This document shows, piece after piece, positions 50,879 through 63,917 of a stretch of DNA of 64,000 nucleotides (position 1 is its first letter; each line of letters opens with the position of its first letter). The stretch is from Pristionchus mayeri (Eukaryota; Nematoda; Chromadorea; Rhabditida; Neodiplogasteridae): NCBI GenBank assembly GCA_036245805.1, contig BTRK01000005.1, positions 35,631,469-35,695,468 of the forward strand. Reading direction: 5' to 3'. The notes beneath the pieces are model-generated. The model did no database searches. It was not told the origin of the DNA and was given only the letters and a program-made list of their open reading frames with translations. A program made the translations under genes and the position numbers.

Positions 50879-53594
50879 CTAATGCCAATACACCGGCATG
50901 GAAGAACGTATGTTCAGGCATACAGAACTATTCCAGTGACATTCTTTGTACTGCAAGCATCCACCAGATTCTCGATGCTCCAGAATGCAATTGAGTGAAT
51001 CGAACGAGAATTTGGTGTTATCAAGTGTGTTCATCCACAGCGTCAGCTCACTCTTTTCAATTTTAAGATATACATTTTTTTCCTGGTTAGAATTGCATAC
51101 GATCTGCAACATGGAAGGACTAGATTACCCAACAAAACCAAAAAAATGAATATTCAAATACTTGCCTGAAATAATGTCGCCAGTCCTGATGCAGTTAGTT
51201 CATTCCTGCCACAACCGAATATATTAAATGATGATGATCGACGGACAAGATGCTCCAATGTGACATCACTGAAGATCGGATCCTGGAAATGTTCATTTGA
51301 ATTGTTGATATTAGTGTTGCCAAGTCGGAATGAACCTTCCTCATTAGGTGAACCCTCTATCACCGGTCAGAAAGAGAATAATTGACATTATAATTATAAA
51401 TATCACTCCTTACATCCGAGTAAATTGTGCACGTATACATACGTGGAAGGCTTAAGATCAGTTCCTTTGCACTGTGAATATTCGCGCCATCACAAGAAAA
51501 TGTGATGAAAACATTATCCAAATGCATATGATTAGCAATCAATTGAGCCACGATTCTGAAATTAAGAATTTTAGCGCACATTGAAATTCTAAGGCACACC
51601 TGTGTGAAGAATCGTCATTTAATCTGGCATCCAACTTTCGAAATCGTAGGTTCTTCAAAACCAGCAAAATTGTTTCCTCTACTTGGCATCTCCCAGTTTC
51701 TCCCTTAAATTATTCGTATTATCAAGAATAACTAAGGTGTCATGGCACAATCCCGGACAACACAATAAACTTCGTATGAATTTACATTTGTGTTCACAAG
51801 TCAGATACAAGATATAACAGGCATCCCTTAGACAATGAGTATTTCGGAAGTTGACACGGATTGTGCAATAGCCAATATTCGAAATAATTAACTATTGAAA
51901 AATTATTCATACATCTATCACAACATCATTCGCCTCGCCCTGATGGAAGTAGTTTGCCAAATTATTTGTGATTGCATTCTTCCGATTTCTATCATACACT
52001 GTGATTGCTCCCGTAATCTGAAAAATGATAGAATTGCATTAATAATTAATAAATAATCCAAAACAGGTTTTGTGGGGTTCCCGTTTATGTGCTTTTTGGG
52101 CCCTTTGAATCATGTTCGAATGTTTCATGCCTGGTGAGCTTATTGAATACCTAGAACATAAAATGCTCAATACATCTACATCAGGCCTCTCACGAGAGAA
52201 TCGGGACAAATCGGCATTTTCAGTTGACATTCAAAATTTGTGAAATTTTTGTTTTTACCGCATCATGCTGCTGCAAACTTGAGACGAAGGGCATTGGTTA
52301 TTGAGGTTTTCATCAATAGTGGTGACATTTGTACACAAAAGTGTTTATACTAGAGTGAACGATTTTTGCACGCGTTGTTTATTTTACACTTTTGCGACCG
52401 TTGCAGCAGAAGCATGGTTGACCTATTTTTAATTTCTCCTTAGAACACTGATTTTTTGCCCAACTCCAAACTTTCCCAGTTTATAGAGCTTGACATTTTG
52501 CACATACCACATTTTTCTCTGATTTTATCTCGGTGGTCTTGGCACATTTCCACGCCGGCGAAAACCTCACAACGGGCTGCGCGGTTCATCTGCAGTGGAA
52601 CTTAGTTCATCAAGTCGCAAGTGCGAACCCCAGCAGTAGCAGACAAGTTTTATAGCCATGTGAATGCATCGAAAACGCAAGTTTGAAAATATTATGGGTC
52701 ATGTGATTATTGAAAATAGATGGCAAAAAACTTGTCTGCTATGCTGGGGTTCGAACTTGCGACTTGATGAACTAAGTTCCACTGCAGATGATCAGCCCGT
52801 TGTGAGGTTTTCGCAGGCTTGGGAATGTGCCAAGATAAAATCAGCGAAAAATTTGGTATGTGCAGAATTTTAAGATCTACAAACTGGGAAAGTTTGGAGT
52901 TGGGCAAAAAATCTGTGTTCAAAGGAGAAATTAAAAATAGGTCAAAAATGCGTCTGCTGCAACGGTCGCAAAAGTGAACAATGAATAACGCGTGCCAAAA
53001 TCGTTCATTTGATCGGATAAACACTTTTGTGTACAAATGTCACCACTTTTATTTATGAAAACCTCAATAACCAATTACCTACGTCTCAAGTTTGCAGCAG
53101 CCTGCTGCGGCTGCAAGATGCAATAGGTTCGAACCGAACGGGGAAAATCTTCTAGACCCCATACCCGTACCAAAATACAATAAAGCTTAATTATTTATAT
53201 TTTCGATGTCAACTCGATGTCCCGATTCTCTCGTGATAGGCCTGATATATTCAAATGCACAAAACAGAAACCCTTTTTATGATTTTCTCACCGTTTGCAC
53301 TTTAATTTTGTCGAATCTTCGCTTTCCAGCTGTTCGTTCGAGTAATTGGAGACGTTTGTTAACAGAGCCGAGAAATGTTCGATCGACCAATTCGAGTTCA
53401 CAAATTATCGTTGTTAGTATCTCGTTCGGGAGGTCAAGGAAGTTCTTCTGAAATTTTGGAAATGCGCTAATTTTTTAGTTATGGTCATATACGATTGTAT
53501 TGATAATCGTAATTAGTATTTAAATAAGTGTTTTCGGTAAAACAATATTTGATACCTTCGCATGAATCGTCGCATCTCCATTGTCGGTAGTCAT
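50879..53594 (-). CDS. F-box protein with FTH/DUF38-like C-terminus, intact
   Basis: Seven exons: 53594-53556, 53447-53292, 52017-51913, 51703-51600, 51555-51414, 51282-51166, 51103-50879. They sum to 888 nt, giving 295 residues with no stop. Exon 2 holds the F-box (FLDLPNEILTTIICELEL). The C-terminal exons (TLEHLVRRSSSFNIFG; ILEHRESGGCLQYKE) match the FTH-type domain common in nematode F-box proteins. Such proteins bind Skp1 through the F-box and target substrates for ubiquitination by SCF. The intron after exon 6 starts with GCAAGT, a GC-AG intron. Exon 4's acceptor (TTTAAG) is weak. Intron 2 (1274 bases) contains a foldback element; other introns are 50-210 bases. Paralogue of 12461-13718. 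Confidence 0.85.
52182..53244. repeat. 1.06-kb foldback element in F-box intron 2
   Basis: Inverted arms with ends CAGGCCTCTCACGAGAGAAT; long matching arms around a short centre. Contains a tRNA-type B box (GGTTCGAAC) on both arms. No transposase. Confidence 0.85.
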
Positions 53595-54472
53595 TTTCGG
53601 CGCGACAGCAACCTGAGTGAAGGATTGAAATGAGCTAACTCATAAAATGAAAAGAAATCTGAACAAATAATAGTTACACAATAACGTTGCCTAATTGGAG
53701 CGTACAAGAGATGAAGAATAGTGATACGGAACGCGAAAGTAAAACATATGAGAACGATGTGAAACTAAGCACCGTAAATGAAAACAAGGATTGCATCAAA
53801 GCTGGTCTCATTATAGGAAGCCATTTTTTTCAAATACGCAAATCGAAAATTTAAGAGAAAAAGTGTTGTGCTAATGGCGACAAAAAGGATTCACAATTCA
53901 AACAAATATTCTCAATTAATTCGATTATTATGCAGGCGTTGGAACAGCAAATTACGGAAATGTTTACGATAAAAGAGAGGGCAATCATAATGCATCTTTT
54001 TCGAAATGCAGCAGCGACCCCTCTGGCAAGTTTCGAACAACTCTCATTGGATCACAGCACCATAATATAGTTTACCCTCTGGCAAAGATCATTCCATATC
54101 ATTACTTATACTCAGTTTAGCGTCCCTTTGATCGGATGCCTCTCGTGAGGAGACTAGAGTTACGCTCTCTCACTTTCCCACACTCTCTCACCCGATTGAG
54201 TTGCGAGATAGTGTATAGGATGAAGAGACTGTGTGGTAAGGCTGATTGGAAGCATCCAGTCTCATTGCTCAATGCGTTCTCAGCAGTTCATTCACTTCTT
54301 CTCGCCTTTCGTTGACCGCTTATCTTTGTTAGCACATTTTTAGTATATATTCTACCAATTTGTCAGTATCTGCTCATTTCTCCTTCTAATGCAGTATTTC
54401 ATACAGTATTTCGCTTCTCTGACATTTTGAGAGAGACAGAGAGTAGCCTGTATTTCAAATTTAAGTTCCAGA

Positions 54473-56046
54473 ATGGGTTTACTCAAGGCGATCTTTGGCA
54501 AGGATAAGAAGAAGGAATCCGAGAGACAAGAGCAAGCGAGAAAGATCGTCGATCATGTCAAGGTATTCCGTAATTGAGTAAAAAAATTGATTCTCAAAAA
54601 CTTGAAATTTTCTCCTGATCTTGAGTGCTAACCTTGTCTCACCGTGAAAGTACAAAGTCAATATAGAATCTTCATCGAATTATTTCAAAACATTCTGGAT
54701 TCTGTGTTGAAATATATCTTTCATTTCGAGCGTTGTTAATATGGTTTTTACAAAGTACAAATGAAAATATTCAGGAGTTCACTCGGCATCGCTCGATGAT
54801 GGTTCCTAAGAAGAAGAAATCGGTGCAGCTCCGGTCTCAATCAGTCGAGGACAGGGAGCGTAGGAAGAAAGTCGTCCCGCTTGTCGCTGGAGAGGTATGT
54901 GGAGATTCAGTTTTTCAGTGAACCCGTTAGAATCAAAGGTGGGAGATATCAGTTTAATCAGTTAAATTGAAATCGGTTGGTATTGTATCATGTATATTAG
55001 TATGTACTCTCTTCATGTCTCCCATAGATGTGGTTGGGCTAATTTTACTTCTCCAGTATTCATTTGATGGGCCACAATAGAGGGCACTGGGTCGGATGAT
55101 CACCGTCGGATGCTGGATGATAACCAAAAAAATGTACCCTTCCGTAGAACTTTCACAGAATCGTTTTTGACACTTTTTTAACCTAATATAAAAGTTCTAC
55201 AGAAGGATCCATTTTTGGTGATCATCCAGTAGGTCATCATGCGACCTAGTGCCCGGTAGAGTATCGCTTCAAGTGGGGAAATTGATTTACAGATCAGATC
55301 GACAGTGGACGAGAACGTTAGAAGTAAGTACGGAGATGTTATCAACGAGATGAAGACTACAATTTCTCCGGAGAGAATTGAAGGAGGGTATAGAAATAAG
55401 AAACATGGGTGAGTTTGTTTTTAGATATATATGTAATGTGTACAATGTGAAGCGGTTCTCAAAGTTCAAAAGTATTATCGAAACACCTATAATCTTGATA
55501 TGCACGTATTCCTTTAACTATATCACCATGTTTTCAGAGTAGAACTTAGAGTGCTGCAAGAGAGAAATCGCGGGCAGCAGCGGGATTACAACATGAGATC
55601 GGACTACGAGAGGAACAAACAGCGTGAACCGAAACGGTATGAATTCTAAATTTACTTCCAGTAGCTGTTCACATTCAACTGACATAATATATTATGCAGT
55701 AGCTTTTTCGTGGAATCATGCCAGTAAAATTCGCCCTGAGAGTCACTATCGATAGATCATGATCTGATATCCCTAGTGCTCCTCCTAAAAATGTCGCGAG
55801 CCTAAATATTTCGACCTTTTCAGTCTTGACCACACGCTTCCGGACATCGTCAGCAGCAAGGCGAAGCTGATCAAGTACACTCCAATATACGCAGTTCCAT
55901 ACCCATTTCCCGCTACCGTACCCACTTACCGTAACCCTCAAGTCCCAGTTGATCCGAACTCCACAACCGCCTCGTCTTGTAATTCACCTGTTCCAATTGC
56001 GAAGACTAACGAGAAAAATTATTCCTCAAGTGGTCAAAAACGTTAA
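54473..56046 (+). CDS. Five-exon gene of unknown function, MGLLKAIFGK start
   Basis: Exons 54473-54562, 54775-54894, 55293-55408, 55538-55636, 55824-56046, all in phase, 215 residues. The N-terminus MGLLKAIFGKDKKKE resembles MGIFSTLFGKKKGDK of the gene at 17375-22371. The rest is Lys/Arg/Glu-rich (VPKKKKSVQLRSQS; RERRKKVV) with a Tyr/Pro-rich C-terminal part (YAVPYPFPATVP). Composition suggests a largely disordered protein. No domain recognised. A 173-bp MITE lies in intron 2. Frame intact and splice sites good, so this is probably a real gene. Confidence 0.7.
55082..55254. repeat. 173-bp MITE in an intron
   Basis: Ends GGGCACTGGGTCG and CGACCTAGTGCCC; arms of about 75 bases fold back. Confidence 0.7.
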
Positions 56047-56644
56047 TCATATCGCTGCACCACGTTTGAGATGGATGTCTAATAATGATTATTATAACTT
56101 TTTATTCATGAAATTAGTTAATAATAAACATATTCCTCATAGAAAATACATGATCGTACAACAGGAGAAAGTACAAAATTGGAACTGTTCAAATTCGTAG
56201 TTTTATCGTTTGTATTAGTACTTCTTGATACCCACGGACTCAAAAAGAAACTATGCCTTTTGATACCCGAAACTATATCTATATGATCGTGAGTGTTCTC
56301 AGATTCTGAAATACAAGGGCTAGAGTTTGAAAATGAAGAATGTAAATCTGGAATCCGCCAAAGACTGGAGTAACCGAGCTTCTTCATCACAATGCTCTGG
56401 TTATATCTTTTTTTGCAAGATTTGAATCTTTGTGTAACATTTGCATTATCCTGCGATATTTTTCAACTAGGATTCTGCCATAATTTCCCACCGGCATGGA
56501 TCCTACTCGGAAATGAACCAGAGGCAGCATGCCCTCGGGCGTTGCTTCCTTTCATCGGATGTTTTGAGCCCGAATAGGAACGCCTGTCACATTTACTCAG
56601 AGTATTTGCTTACAAGACTGTGATCACTTCTCATCTGGCTAATC
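56047..56644. other. No gene seen
   Basis: Intergenic between the five-exon gene and the first RING gene. Confidence 0.35.
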
Positions 56645-58321
56645 ATGGGCAACAAGAGGCCTATCAATGATGATCGTCACAGCGTCGAAGTCAAAGTCAA
56701 GAGAGTGGAAATGGAAAGGTGGTTACAAAAATTGCATTTGCTTTGAAACATTCAGTTCTGGAAAAATGCTTCAGTACACACATTTAAAAGTAAAGTTTAC
56801 TTCCTTTTCGAAAATATTCAGTATGGTAATCAGTACTATGCTTGGCTATTAATATTTATGCAAGATTATATATTTTCAGTCCTCCCTACCTATTTTCACG
56901 CGTCTGTCCCGTGTGCCTCTGCGCGTCGCCTCGCTGGCGTTCCGTTTTCTCCGCTTGCGGTCACGCGGTCTGCCGCGCGTGCGCGGAACAGATGAAAGCG
57001 GACGCGGCTGAGGGGCAAAGGGAACTCAAGTGTCCGAGCTGCAGAAGAGAGAGTGCAGTCGTGGAGATTATAGAAGAAATAGAAGGAGAAGAGCAAGAAT
57101 ACGGGGATTTAGAAGAAAGGTATATAACAGAATGAATGTTGCTCATATTTCATATCATATATGATATGTTAGAGTGAAGATGGCATCGCAGTAATTGACT
57201 ATTCATTTAGTGAGAGAGTATGCTCAATGAGGAAGATTATTTCTTACTAGGTTACTATGAGTAGCAAGGATTGGTAGGAGTCCCAAATGTCAGTTCGTGC
57301 TTGCCCCTTTATATTGTATTTTGTAGATGTAAAGAAGCGCTGGAGCAAAGTGAAGCAAACAATTTGCATGATGTAGTCGAAGCAAGGGAGCCCGCAGAGG
57401 AAACTTTTCCTCAGTCTGATGGCTTCATCGTCAAAGATGAGGTGGCAGATCGGGATCAAACCGATGGCGGAGTCCCAGCGAAAGATGAGGTAGATGTCGA
57501 AGAGGAAGAGGAAAAAGATGAAGAACAAGATGATGAGGATAACGTCTTGCGAGAAAGATGCGCTGCCTTCTACAGAACCTTTGCCGATTACGATTCGCGC
57601 ATGGCCGCTGCTGCGCGCAGATCGGCATTAATTTCTGCGAGGATGCGTGCAATGTGCGAAGGGCGTTCTGGTTTGGCTGCGTCTCAGGACGTCGCCGCAG
57701 CTTTTCGTGCTGCAGCCACTGCCTACGCAGCACACGAAGCTGCAGCTGAGCCTTATGCAGCAGCGTGTGATAAGAGCGCTGCAGCAGCTGATGCTGCAGC
57801 GAAGACTCATGCGGAAGCTTTAGTAGAGGCGGAGAAGAGGAGGATCGAAGAGCTAAAGGAGGGCAATGAAGAATGGTCAGTGAGGGAAAGGGATTGCTTC
57901 GCCTAAAATGAATTTCTTCTTTCTGCGCAAAATGGGGAATGAAGAGTATCATTTGTTTACTATCCCTATGGTATTCTGTACGGGAGAGCGAGAGATGAGA
58001 GAGAGTGCAAACACGGGAAAATTCTCTCTCATGCTCTCTAGGTTGTGTATCTGGAGGCAAAAGTTATCAATAAAACGGCGGGAGTTGGAGAATCATCAGT
58101 TATCCAATTACAGTGAACGACGCCGACTTCTATTCTCACGCATCTGCCGCGGAAGTGACACCGTCCATCCGCTCCGTCGCGTATTCTTCCCCGCGTGCAG
58201 CCACGCGGTCTGCCGCGAGTGTGCGTATAAACGAAAAATTGGCTCTGCGGAAGCAAATTTCAGTTGCCCGCAATGCAAAACTGAGGGAGGATTCATCCAA
58301 TTGTACGAGGAATCTTGCTAG
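56645..58321 (+). CDS. Double-RING protein, copy 1
   Basis: Exons 56645-56718, 56880-57119, 57327-57875, 58114-58321, phases 2,2,2, total 356 residues. Exon 2: RING with CPVC, ACGH, CRAC and CPSC, a C3HC4 pattern. Exon 3: acidic stretch (DEVDVEEEEEKDEEQDDED) then an Ala-rich helical region. Exon 4: second RING-like motif, ICRGS...ACSHAVCREC...CPQC, in which the second Cys of the first pair is Ser. RING proteins are E3 ubiquitin ligases that bind E2 enzymes. The first RING looks complete; the second probably binds zinc poorly. Tandem duplicate at 59103-61309. Confidence 0.8.
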
Positions 58322-59102
58322 AAAGCAGAGTTTGAATTTTCAATGTTTTTACTAGAATGAAGAGCCGTTTTACAATTCATTTGATTGTTGTTAATTGTTT
58401 GAATAAAGGGTTTGTATAATTCAGTTTCGAGCAATGCTTACCATTACATATACATCAATATGCTCGTTTAAACATTTTCTTGTGTTGAAAATATATTATG
58501 TAATCGTGTATTCAACGTGAAATGTTGGCTGAGTTAGTTGCACGCTTAGAAAAATAAAATTACTGCTGCGATACTCTATGCGGAGAAGGGGATTACCGAA
58601 CTGGTCTATCACAATGCTCAGATTTTTTTCAAGTAAGAACTGTATGCTTAAAGTTACCGGACGAGGACAAAATCGACCCCCTTTTTATCCTCCATCGAAT
58701 AGCCGATGGCTGAATTAGTTGAGAATGAATATAAAAAAAAGCTAAAAATCAATAATAGCCTCAAGGGAAACCCGGAAATGATCAGCATAATCCCGCGCTC
58801 TCTCACTTTTGCATACTCTCTCGTACACGCGACGAGATCAGGGTGAGATCAGGGTTTCGTCTTCGCCCGGTATCTTTAAACAATGATCAGAATCCAATAT
58901 ATAAATTCATAACAAAAGCTTTCTATATTTCCCTAATATGATCCAGCTTTGTATTCCCACTGGCAAGGATCCAACAAGCACCCCCTTAGGCGTTACTTCG
59001 CTACACCAATTGTATTGAGAACGCAGAGGGACGCCTCTCACAATCCCATAAATTATCCTTTTTTTACTCGCTTGACTGTGGTCAGTTTTCTTCCAACCAA
59101 TC
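58322..59102. other. No gene seen
   Basis: Intergenic; AATAAAG near 58404 may be the polyadenylation signal of the first RING gene. Confidence 0.4.
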
Positions 59103-60359
59103 ATGAGCAATAAACGGCCTATCAATGATTATCTTCACAGCATCGATGTAAAAGCCAAGAGAGAGAAAATTGAAAGGTACGTTTTTAGAAAATTATGTAT
59201 TCGATATGAAACACTCAGTTCTGGAAAATGTTTCATTACGCACATTTAAACGTTCATTTTCATTTCGAAAATATTTACTAAAGCAATCAGTAGTGGAGTC
59301 ACTATGCTTGGCAGCTGCTTATTGATCGTTATACATGTAATGTCTCTTCAGTACTCCCCTCCTCTTCTCACGCGTCTGTCCCGTGTGCCTTTCCGCGTCT
59401 CCGCGTTGGCGCTCCGTCTTTTCCGCGTGCGGTCACGCGGTCTGCCGCGCGTGCGCGGAACAGATGAAAGCGCGGCTGAGGGGCAAAGGGAACTCAAGTG
59501 TCCGACCTGCCGGAGGGAGAGTGCAGCCGTGGAGTTGATAGAGGAAATAGAAGGGGAAGAGCAAAGAGTTGAGGAGTCTGAAGAGAGGTATGTAGTAGGT
59601 ATGGCTTCGGATTGAATTTATTGTAAGGGCAAATTCGAATAATCGTCTCAACAGTTACCTCACTCTTCCTTGATGTTAGATCTTCCCAAATACAAAATAT
59701 CTTTGAGATGCAATGAAACGCTGGCGCTGAATGCAATAAACGATGCACAAGAAACCGAAGCGAGGGAGCCCGTAGAGGAAACTGTTCTTCAGTCTGATGA
59801 CGTCACCATCAAAGTTAAGGTCCCCCAAAGCGCCGATGGGGGGATCCCTCCGAAAGATAACGAACAAGAGGAAGAGGAAGAAGATGAGGGCGATGCATAC
59901 AGTTTTGAAAGATGCGCTGCCTTATACAGAACAGTCACCGATCTCCAATCGAAAGTTGTTGTTTCTCGACGTGTCGACGCCTCAGCTGCTACTCGGAAGC
60001 GTGGAGTGTGCGAACGGCGAGCTGATTCTGCTGCTTCTGCTGTTGTTGCTGCAGCTTTCCGTGCTACTGCCTACGCAGTACACGAAGCTACAGCTGAGTC
60101 GTGAGCCATGAGAAGTGTGTTGTGGCAGCTGGAGCGGCTGTCGATGCATTAGCGTCACATGACTTGGAAGCATCCCAATCTGCGCATTTGGTGTACCAGG
60201 AGGCCGAATTGTTCAGTATATTTCTGGACAGGAGAGATGGACAGGCTAAATTGGCCGCATATGCTGCGTGGAAACACGCAAAAGCGTTAGAAGGGGTGGA
60301 GAAGAAAAGGATCAACGAGCTGAAGGAGGCCAATGAAGAATGGTTAGTGAAGGATAGCT

Positions 60360-60551
60360 CGGGTATAGTCGCTCAAAAGTTTAGAACAAGTATGGTCACT
60401 CAACTTGTGTGCGTCCCCCTACGCTCAAGTCGATTTACAACTTGTAAACAAGTCCGATTGACTAGATTACAAGTTGTAACATCGGTTTGAGCGTAGGGGA
60501 CGCACACAAGTTGTTACCCATACTTGTTCTAAAATTGAACGACTAAACCCG
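60360..60551. repeat. Small palindromic MITE
   Basis: Ends CGGGTATAGTCGCTCAAAAG and its near complement; about 190 bp; in the last intron of the second RING gene. Confidence 0.7.
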
Positions 60552-60633
60552 AGTAGGATTTCTTCGCAAGATTTGATTCTCTTCATTCTGATGTGCACTC
60601 TACCACTGGTCAGAACGGCGAGAGGGTGCAGTA

Positions 60634-60893
60634 GGGATGACAAATCGGAACGCGGCATCAATACGTCCAATGCAACTATTTGCATGCGAAGCCGGCTTCG
60701 CGAGTCTCTCAAGTCGACGATCGACTCGGCGACGACCCCTCTCTCCCTCCAAGTCGGCGTTGCCGACTTCGAACAAAGAGAGAGGTGATCGAAGCCGGAT
60801 TGGGTCAATATGCATGTCGCCTCAAGCCGGCTTGAACCAATTAGCGTCCCTTTCAAGTCGGATCGCCGAGTTCCGAAGCCGATTTGTCATCCC
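60634..60893. repeat. 260-bp MITE with TA duplication
   Basis: Ends GGGATGACAAATCGG and complement, flanked by TA on both sides (60632-60633, 60894-60895), the Tc1/mariner target. In the same intron as the preceding element. Confidence 0.75.
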
Positions 60894-61345
60894 TAGGGAG
60901 CAGAATGAAGAGAGCAACTTCTCAGGAAGCCATTCGTACGGAATTCTAAAGGGGGAGAACGAGAGATGAAAGAATGCATAGGGAGAAACTCACTTAGCAT
61001 GCGCTCGCATATGTATCTGCGAACGTTTGTCTGTTACATTAAATCATCCAAACGCAGACAGCTGGTGAATCAGTGGACAGTGGTCATCAATTTAATTGCA
61101 GTGAGAGACGCGGCCTACGATTCTCACGCCTCTGCCGCGGATGCGACGCCATCCCTCCACTCCGTCGCGTATTCTTCCCCGCGTGCGGTCATGCGGTCTG
61201 TCAAGAGTGCGCGGAACAAAACGTTGGATCTGCGGAAGGAAATGTGAGCTGCCCGCAATGCAAAACTGAGGGAGGATTCGTACAATTTTACGAGGAAGTT
61301 AGGGAGTAGAATTCTAAATTGGAGACACGGTCTTTCTGCATACTA

Positions 61346-61849
61346 CAGTCCGGTCAGATCCCTACCTGAAAACGGGACTCCCCGGGAGTCCCCGGATGTC
61401 CCCCCGTGTCCCCCCGCCATTTTGCGGCTCGGGCAGAGAAAGAACTAATTCAAATTTTTCTTCCCGATCGATTGGCATATAATTCATAAAATCATAAATT
61501 TGCGATAAATCGTAGTTTAATTTTGAAAATCAAGGATAATTAATCGGAAACGAAGAACTACGGTAGTTAACTAGATGGATCCAGAGCCGGACCGGAGAAT
61601 GTGCAAATTAACTACCGTAGTTCTTCGTTTCCGATTAATTATCCTTGATTTTCAAAATTAAACTACGATTTATCGCAAATTTATTAATTTATGCATTATA
61701 TGCCAATCGATCGGGAAGGACCTTCTGAGGGTGGAAATCAAAAATTCGAATTACTCTCTGCCCGAGCCGCAAAATGGCGGGGGACACAGGGGGGGACATC
61801 CGGGGACTCCCGGGGAGTCCCGTTTTCATGTAGGGATCTGACCGGACTG
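61346..61849. repeat. 504-bp palindromic element with TA duplication
   Basis: Termini CAGTCCGGTCAGATCCCTAC and complement, flanked by TA (61344-61345 and 61850-61851). Nearly perfect palindrome over its whole length; a Tc1/mariner-type MITE. Confidence 0.88.
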
Positions 61850-62343
61850 TACTCAACTCATGTGATTGTTGTTCATTCTTTCGCATATCGATTTTTTTGT
61901 CAAATAAAGCTTGTCACGAAATACAAATTGCTTTAGACCTAACAATATTATTCCCATTCTTCACAATTCATATCCCATTGATTGCCTTCATAGTCATATG
62001 TGCATTCATACTCGACTCCTATGTTGTTCTTTTATCATATATTGGCAGAGTCGAAGGTGGAATACAAAAGCTTTTAGACGATCAAGAATATCTCAATATC
62101 AAATTCACAAACTAGGTCCGAAGCACACTTCCAAAGTTATTCGCAATAATTTACGCGCTCCCAATTTATCGAGATGAACGGAAGAAAACATTTCTAGTGA
62201 AATAATGTCTAATCTAAATCGTCCACATTCATTCAACCATCTTTCAGTCTTTTTTATCACACTTTATCAGTGGGCGCCACGGCTCTCTCAGCCAATCACA
62301 GCTCGTCTTCTCTTAGCAGCCCTCGAAGAGGCTCCAGATTCCT
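61850..62343. other. No gene seen
   Basis: Intergenic AT-rich sequence. Confidence 0.35.
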
Positions 62344-63917
62344 CTACGACGCCTGCTGCTGCGGCTGCGGCAGATTCAGCTGCTGCCGCGCACCTCCCTG
62401 CAGCAGGTCGGCCACCGACGACGGTTTGGTCCCCAGCTGAAAAGATTAGCTATCATTAATCTGACCCATCGAACACCGAAGACTGTCCCACCGCACTACC
62501 GTACGATCACAAATCTGCTCCGCCGAAACTTTCCCACTGACCCACCGCACTACCGTACCCACCTCTCTGAGCTCGGTGTAGTACCACTGCGAGACGACGA
62601 TGCCGTCCTCGACCGTACTATGACATCATCATTTCGAAATTACCTCGAGATGGTGAGCTTCTGCATGGGCAGCTTGGAGCGAGAGACACGACGGGCTCGA
62701 GGCTGGAAGTGCGATATTTTATCTCTGGCTTCTTTGCTATCCTTGCTTGACCAAGAGCCAAATAATTAATATAGCCGAGTTGATGGTCTTTGATCCTTTT
62801 ACACTGATTTTGCTGTGTATCCCCTAATCACGAAGATTCATCTTTGATCTCTTACTACTACTGTCATAGGTGGTCTAGAAGACAATAGTCATCGCCCTTG
62901 TCACAATTGTGATTAATCTTTGATCTCTTGCTCTACCTACCGCAGTGGAGTCGAGCTTGCTCGTGCCGCTCGAGCCACGGGACTGCGACGAAGACTTGTC
63001 CTGCGCTCGGTCCTACAGGGATCAAAGATCAGATATCAGAGATCATCTACTCATGTCACCTGTCTCTCCTGTCTCTCCTGTCTCTTCGGCGTCTCACACG
63101 GGTCCGCAGAGTGGGATTTCTGGAGAGATAGAGATCAAAGATCATGATCGGAAGATCAAAGACCACACCTGGCCGCTCAGTTTCTTCTTCGGGTCGCGAG
63201 GCGGAGGCGGAGACGGAATCTTCTTCGCGTTCTTGTCCTTCGGTGCCTGAAGATCAGGGTCAGGGATCAGGGTCCAGGGATCAGGGTCAGAGATCAGGGA
63301 TAAACGAGCTCGTGCCTTCTTCGGGTCGTAGGGCGGCGAGCGAGCAGTGGCGGGTTCGGAAGACTGCGTCTGGGCCAGCTCCGTCTGGGCCAGATCAAAG
63401 GTCATCTACCGTAACCCCACGGTACCCCTACCGGATCCTACCATACACCCTACTGTACTCTTGAAGTACACAAACTACACCGTGCCCCGTGTCGCCTCCC
63501 GTAACCCTTTCGTGTCACAATTGTTCGCCTATCGTACCCTACCGTAACCATAAATGTACAATCCTTGCCGTGCCGCTTTAGTTTCATCATCGTGCCACTA
63601 CCTCCCCCTACCATTCCGCACCCCTTACCATACATACCCATACCGTACCCCATCGACACCAGCCTTCTTGAGTGATTTGGCGTGGCTCTCCCTCTTCTTG
63701 GCCTGACGAGCGTCGGCGCCCTTCTTCGAGGATTCGGCCGACTTGCCGCTCTTGCTCGAGCTCCCTGAGGGGTACGGTAGTTCGGTGGGGCACTCGAACT
63801 TCGGAAAGTCAGATTTATGATTCTCACCGGGAGTCTTCGGGGCGGGTGTCGCGCGCTTCAAGGGAACGGGAGCCGACTTGGCACCTGGCGGCGCGACCGC
63901 GGCTCCGGAAGTCTTGC
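62344..63917 (-). CDS. Ser/Lys/Pro-rich protein, partial gene running off the right edge
   Basis: Several complement-strand segments look like exons: 63917-63660 (PKTPGENHKSDFPKFECP; SSSKSGKSAESSKKG), about 63395-63310 (PATARSPPYDPKKA), about 63250-63170 (AKKIPSPPPPRDPKKK), about 62998-62945 (DKSSSQSRGSSGTSKLDST), about 62700-62642 (RVSRSKLPMQKLTI), about 62620-62560, and 62436-62344 (KPSSVADLLQGGARQQLNL, then stop). Acceptors are good for the first and last, but internal splice sites and phases are not resolved, so the protein cannot be assembled. The product is largely disordered. Function unknown. It continues past base 63917 off the right edge. Confidence 0.45.

Larger units (their letters stand above)
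59103..61309 (+). pseudogene. Double-RING protein, copy 2, damaged
   Basis: Same exon plan as copy 1: exon 1 59103-59176 (MSNKRPINDYLHS), RING exon from about 59350, middle exon from about 59708 to 60340, last exon about 61098-61309. Relative to copy 1 the first RING has lost four bases after ACAEQMKA, so the final CPTC pair is out of frame. The middle exon shifts again at about 60100. The last exon is open and its RING has all the expected Cys (LCRGC, ACGHAVCQEC, CPQC). The long last intron holds two MITEs. Either a pseudogene or a gene using a different start for the second RING only. Confidence 0.7.

Noticed and set aside
57431..58060. 209-codon minus-strand frame
   Set aside because: Antisense of the Ala/Glu-rich exon of the first RING gene, whose splice structure and RING motifs are convincing.
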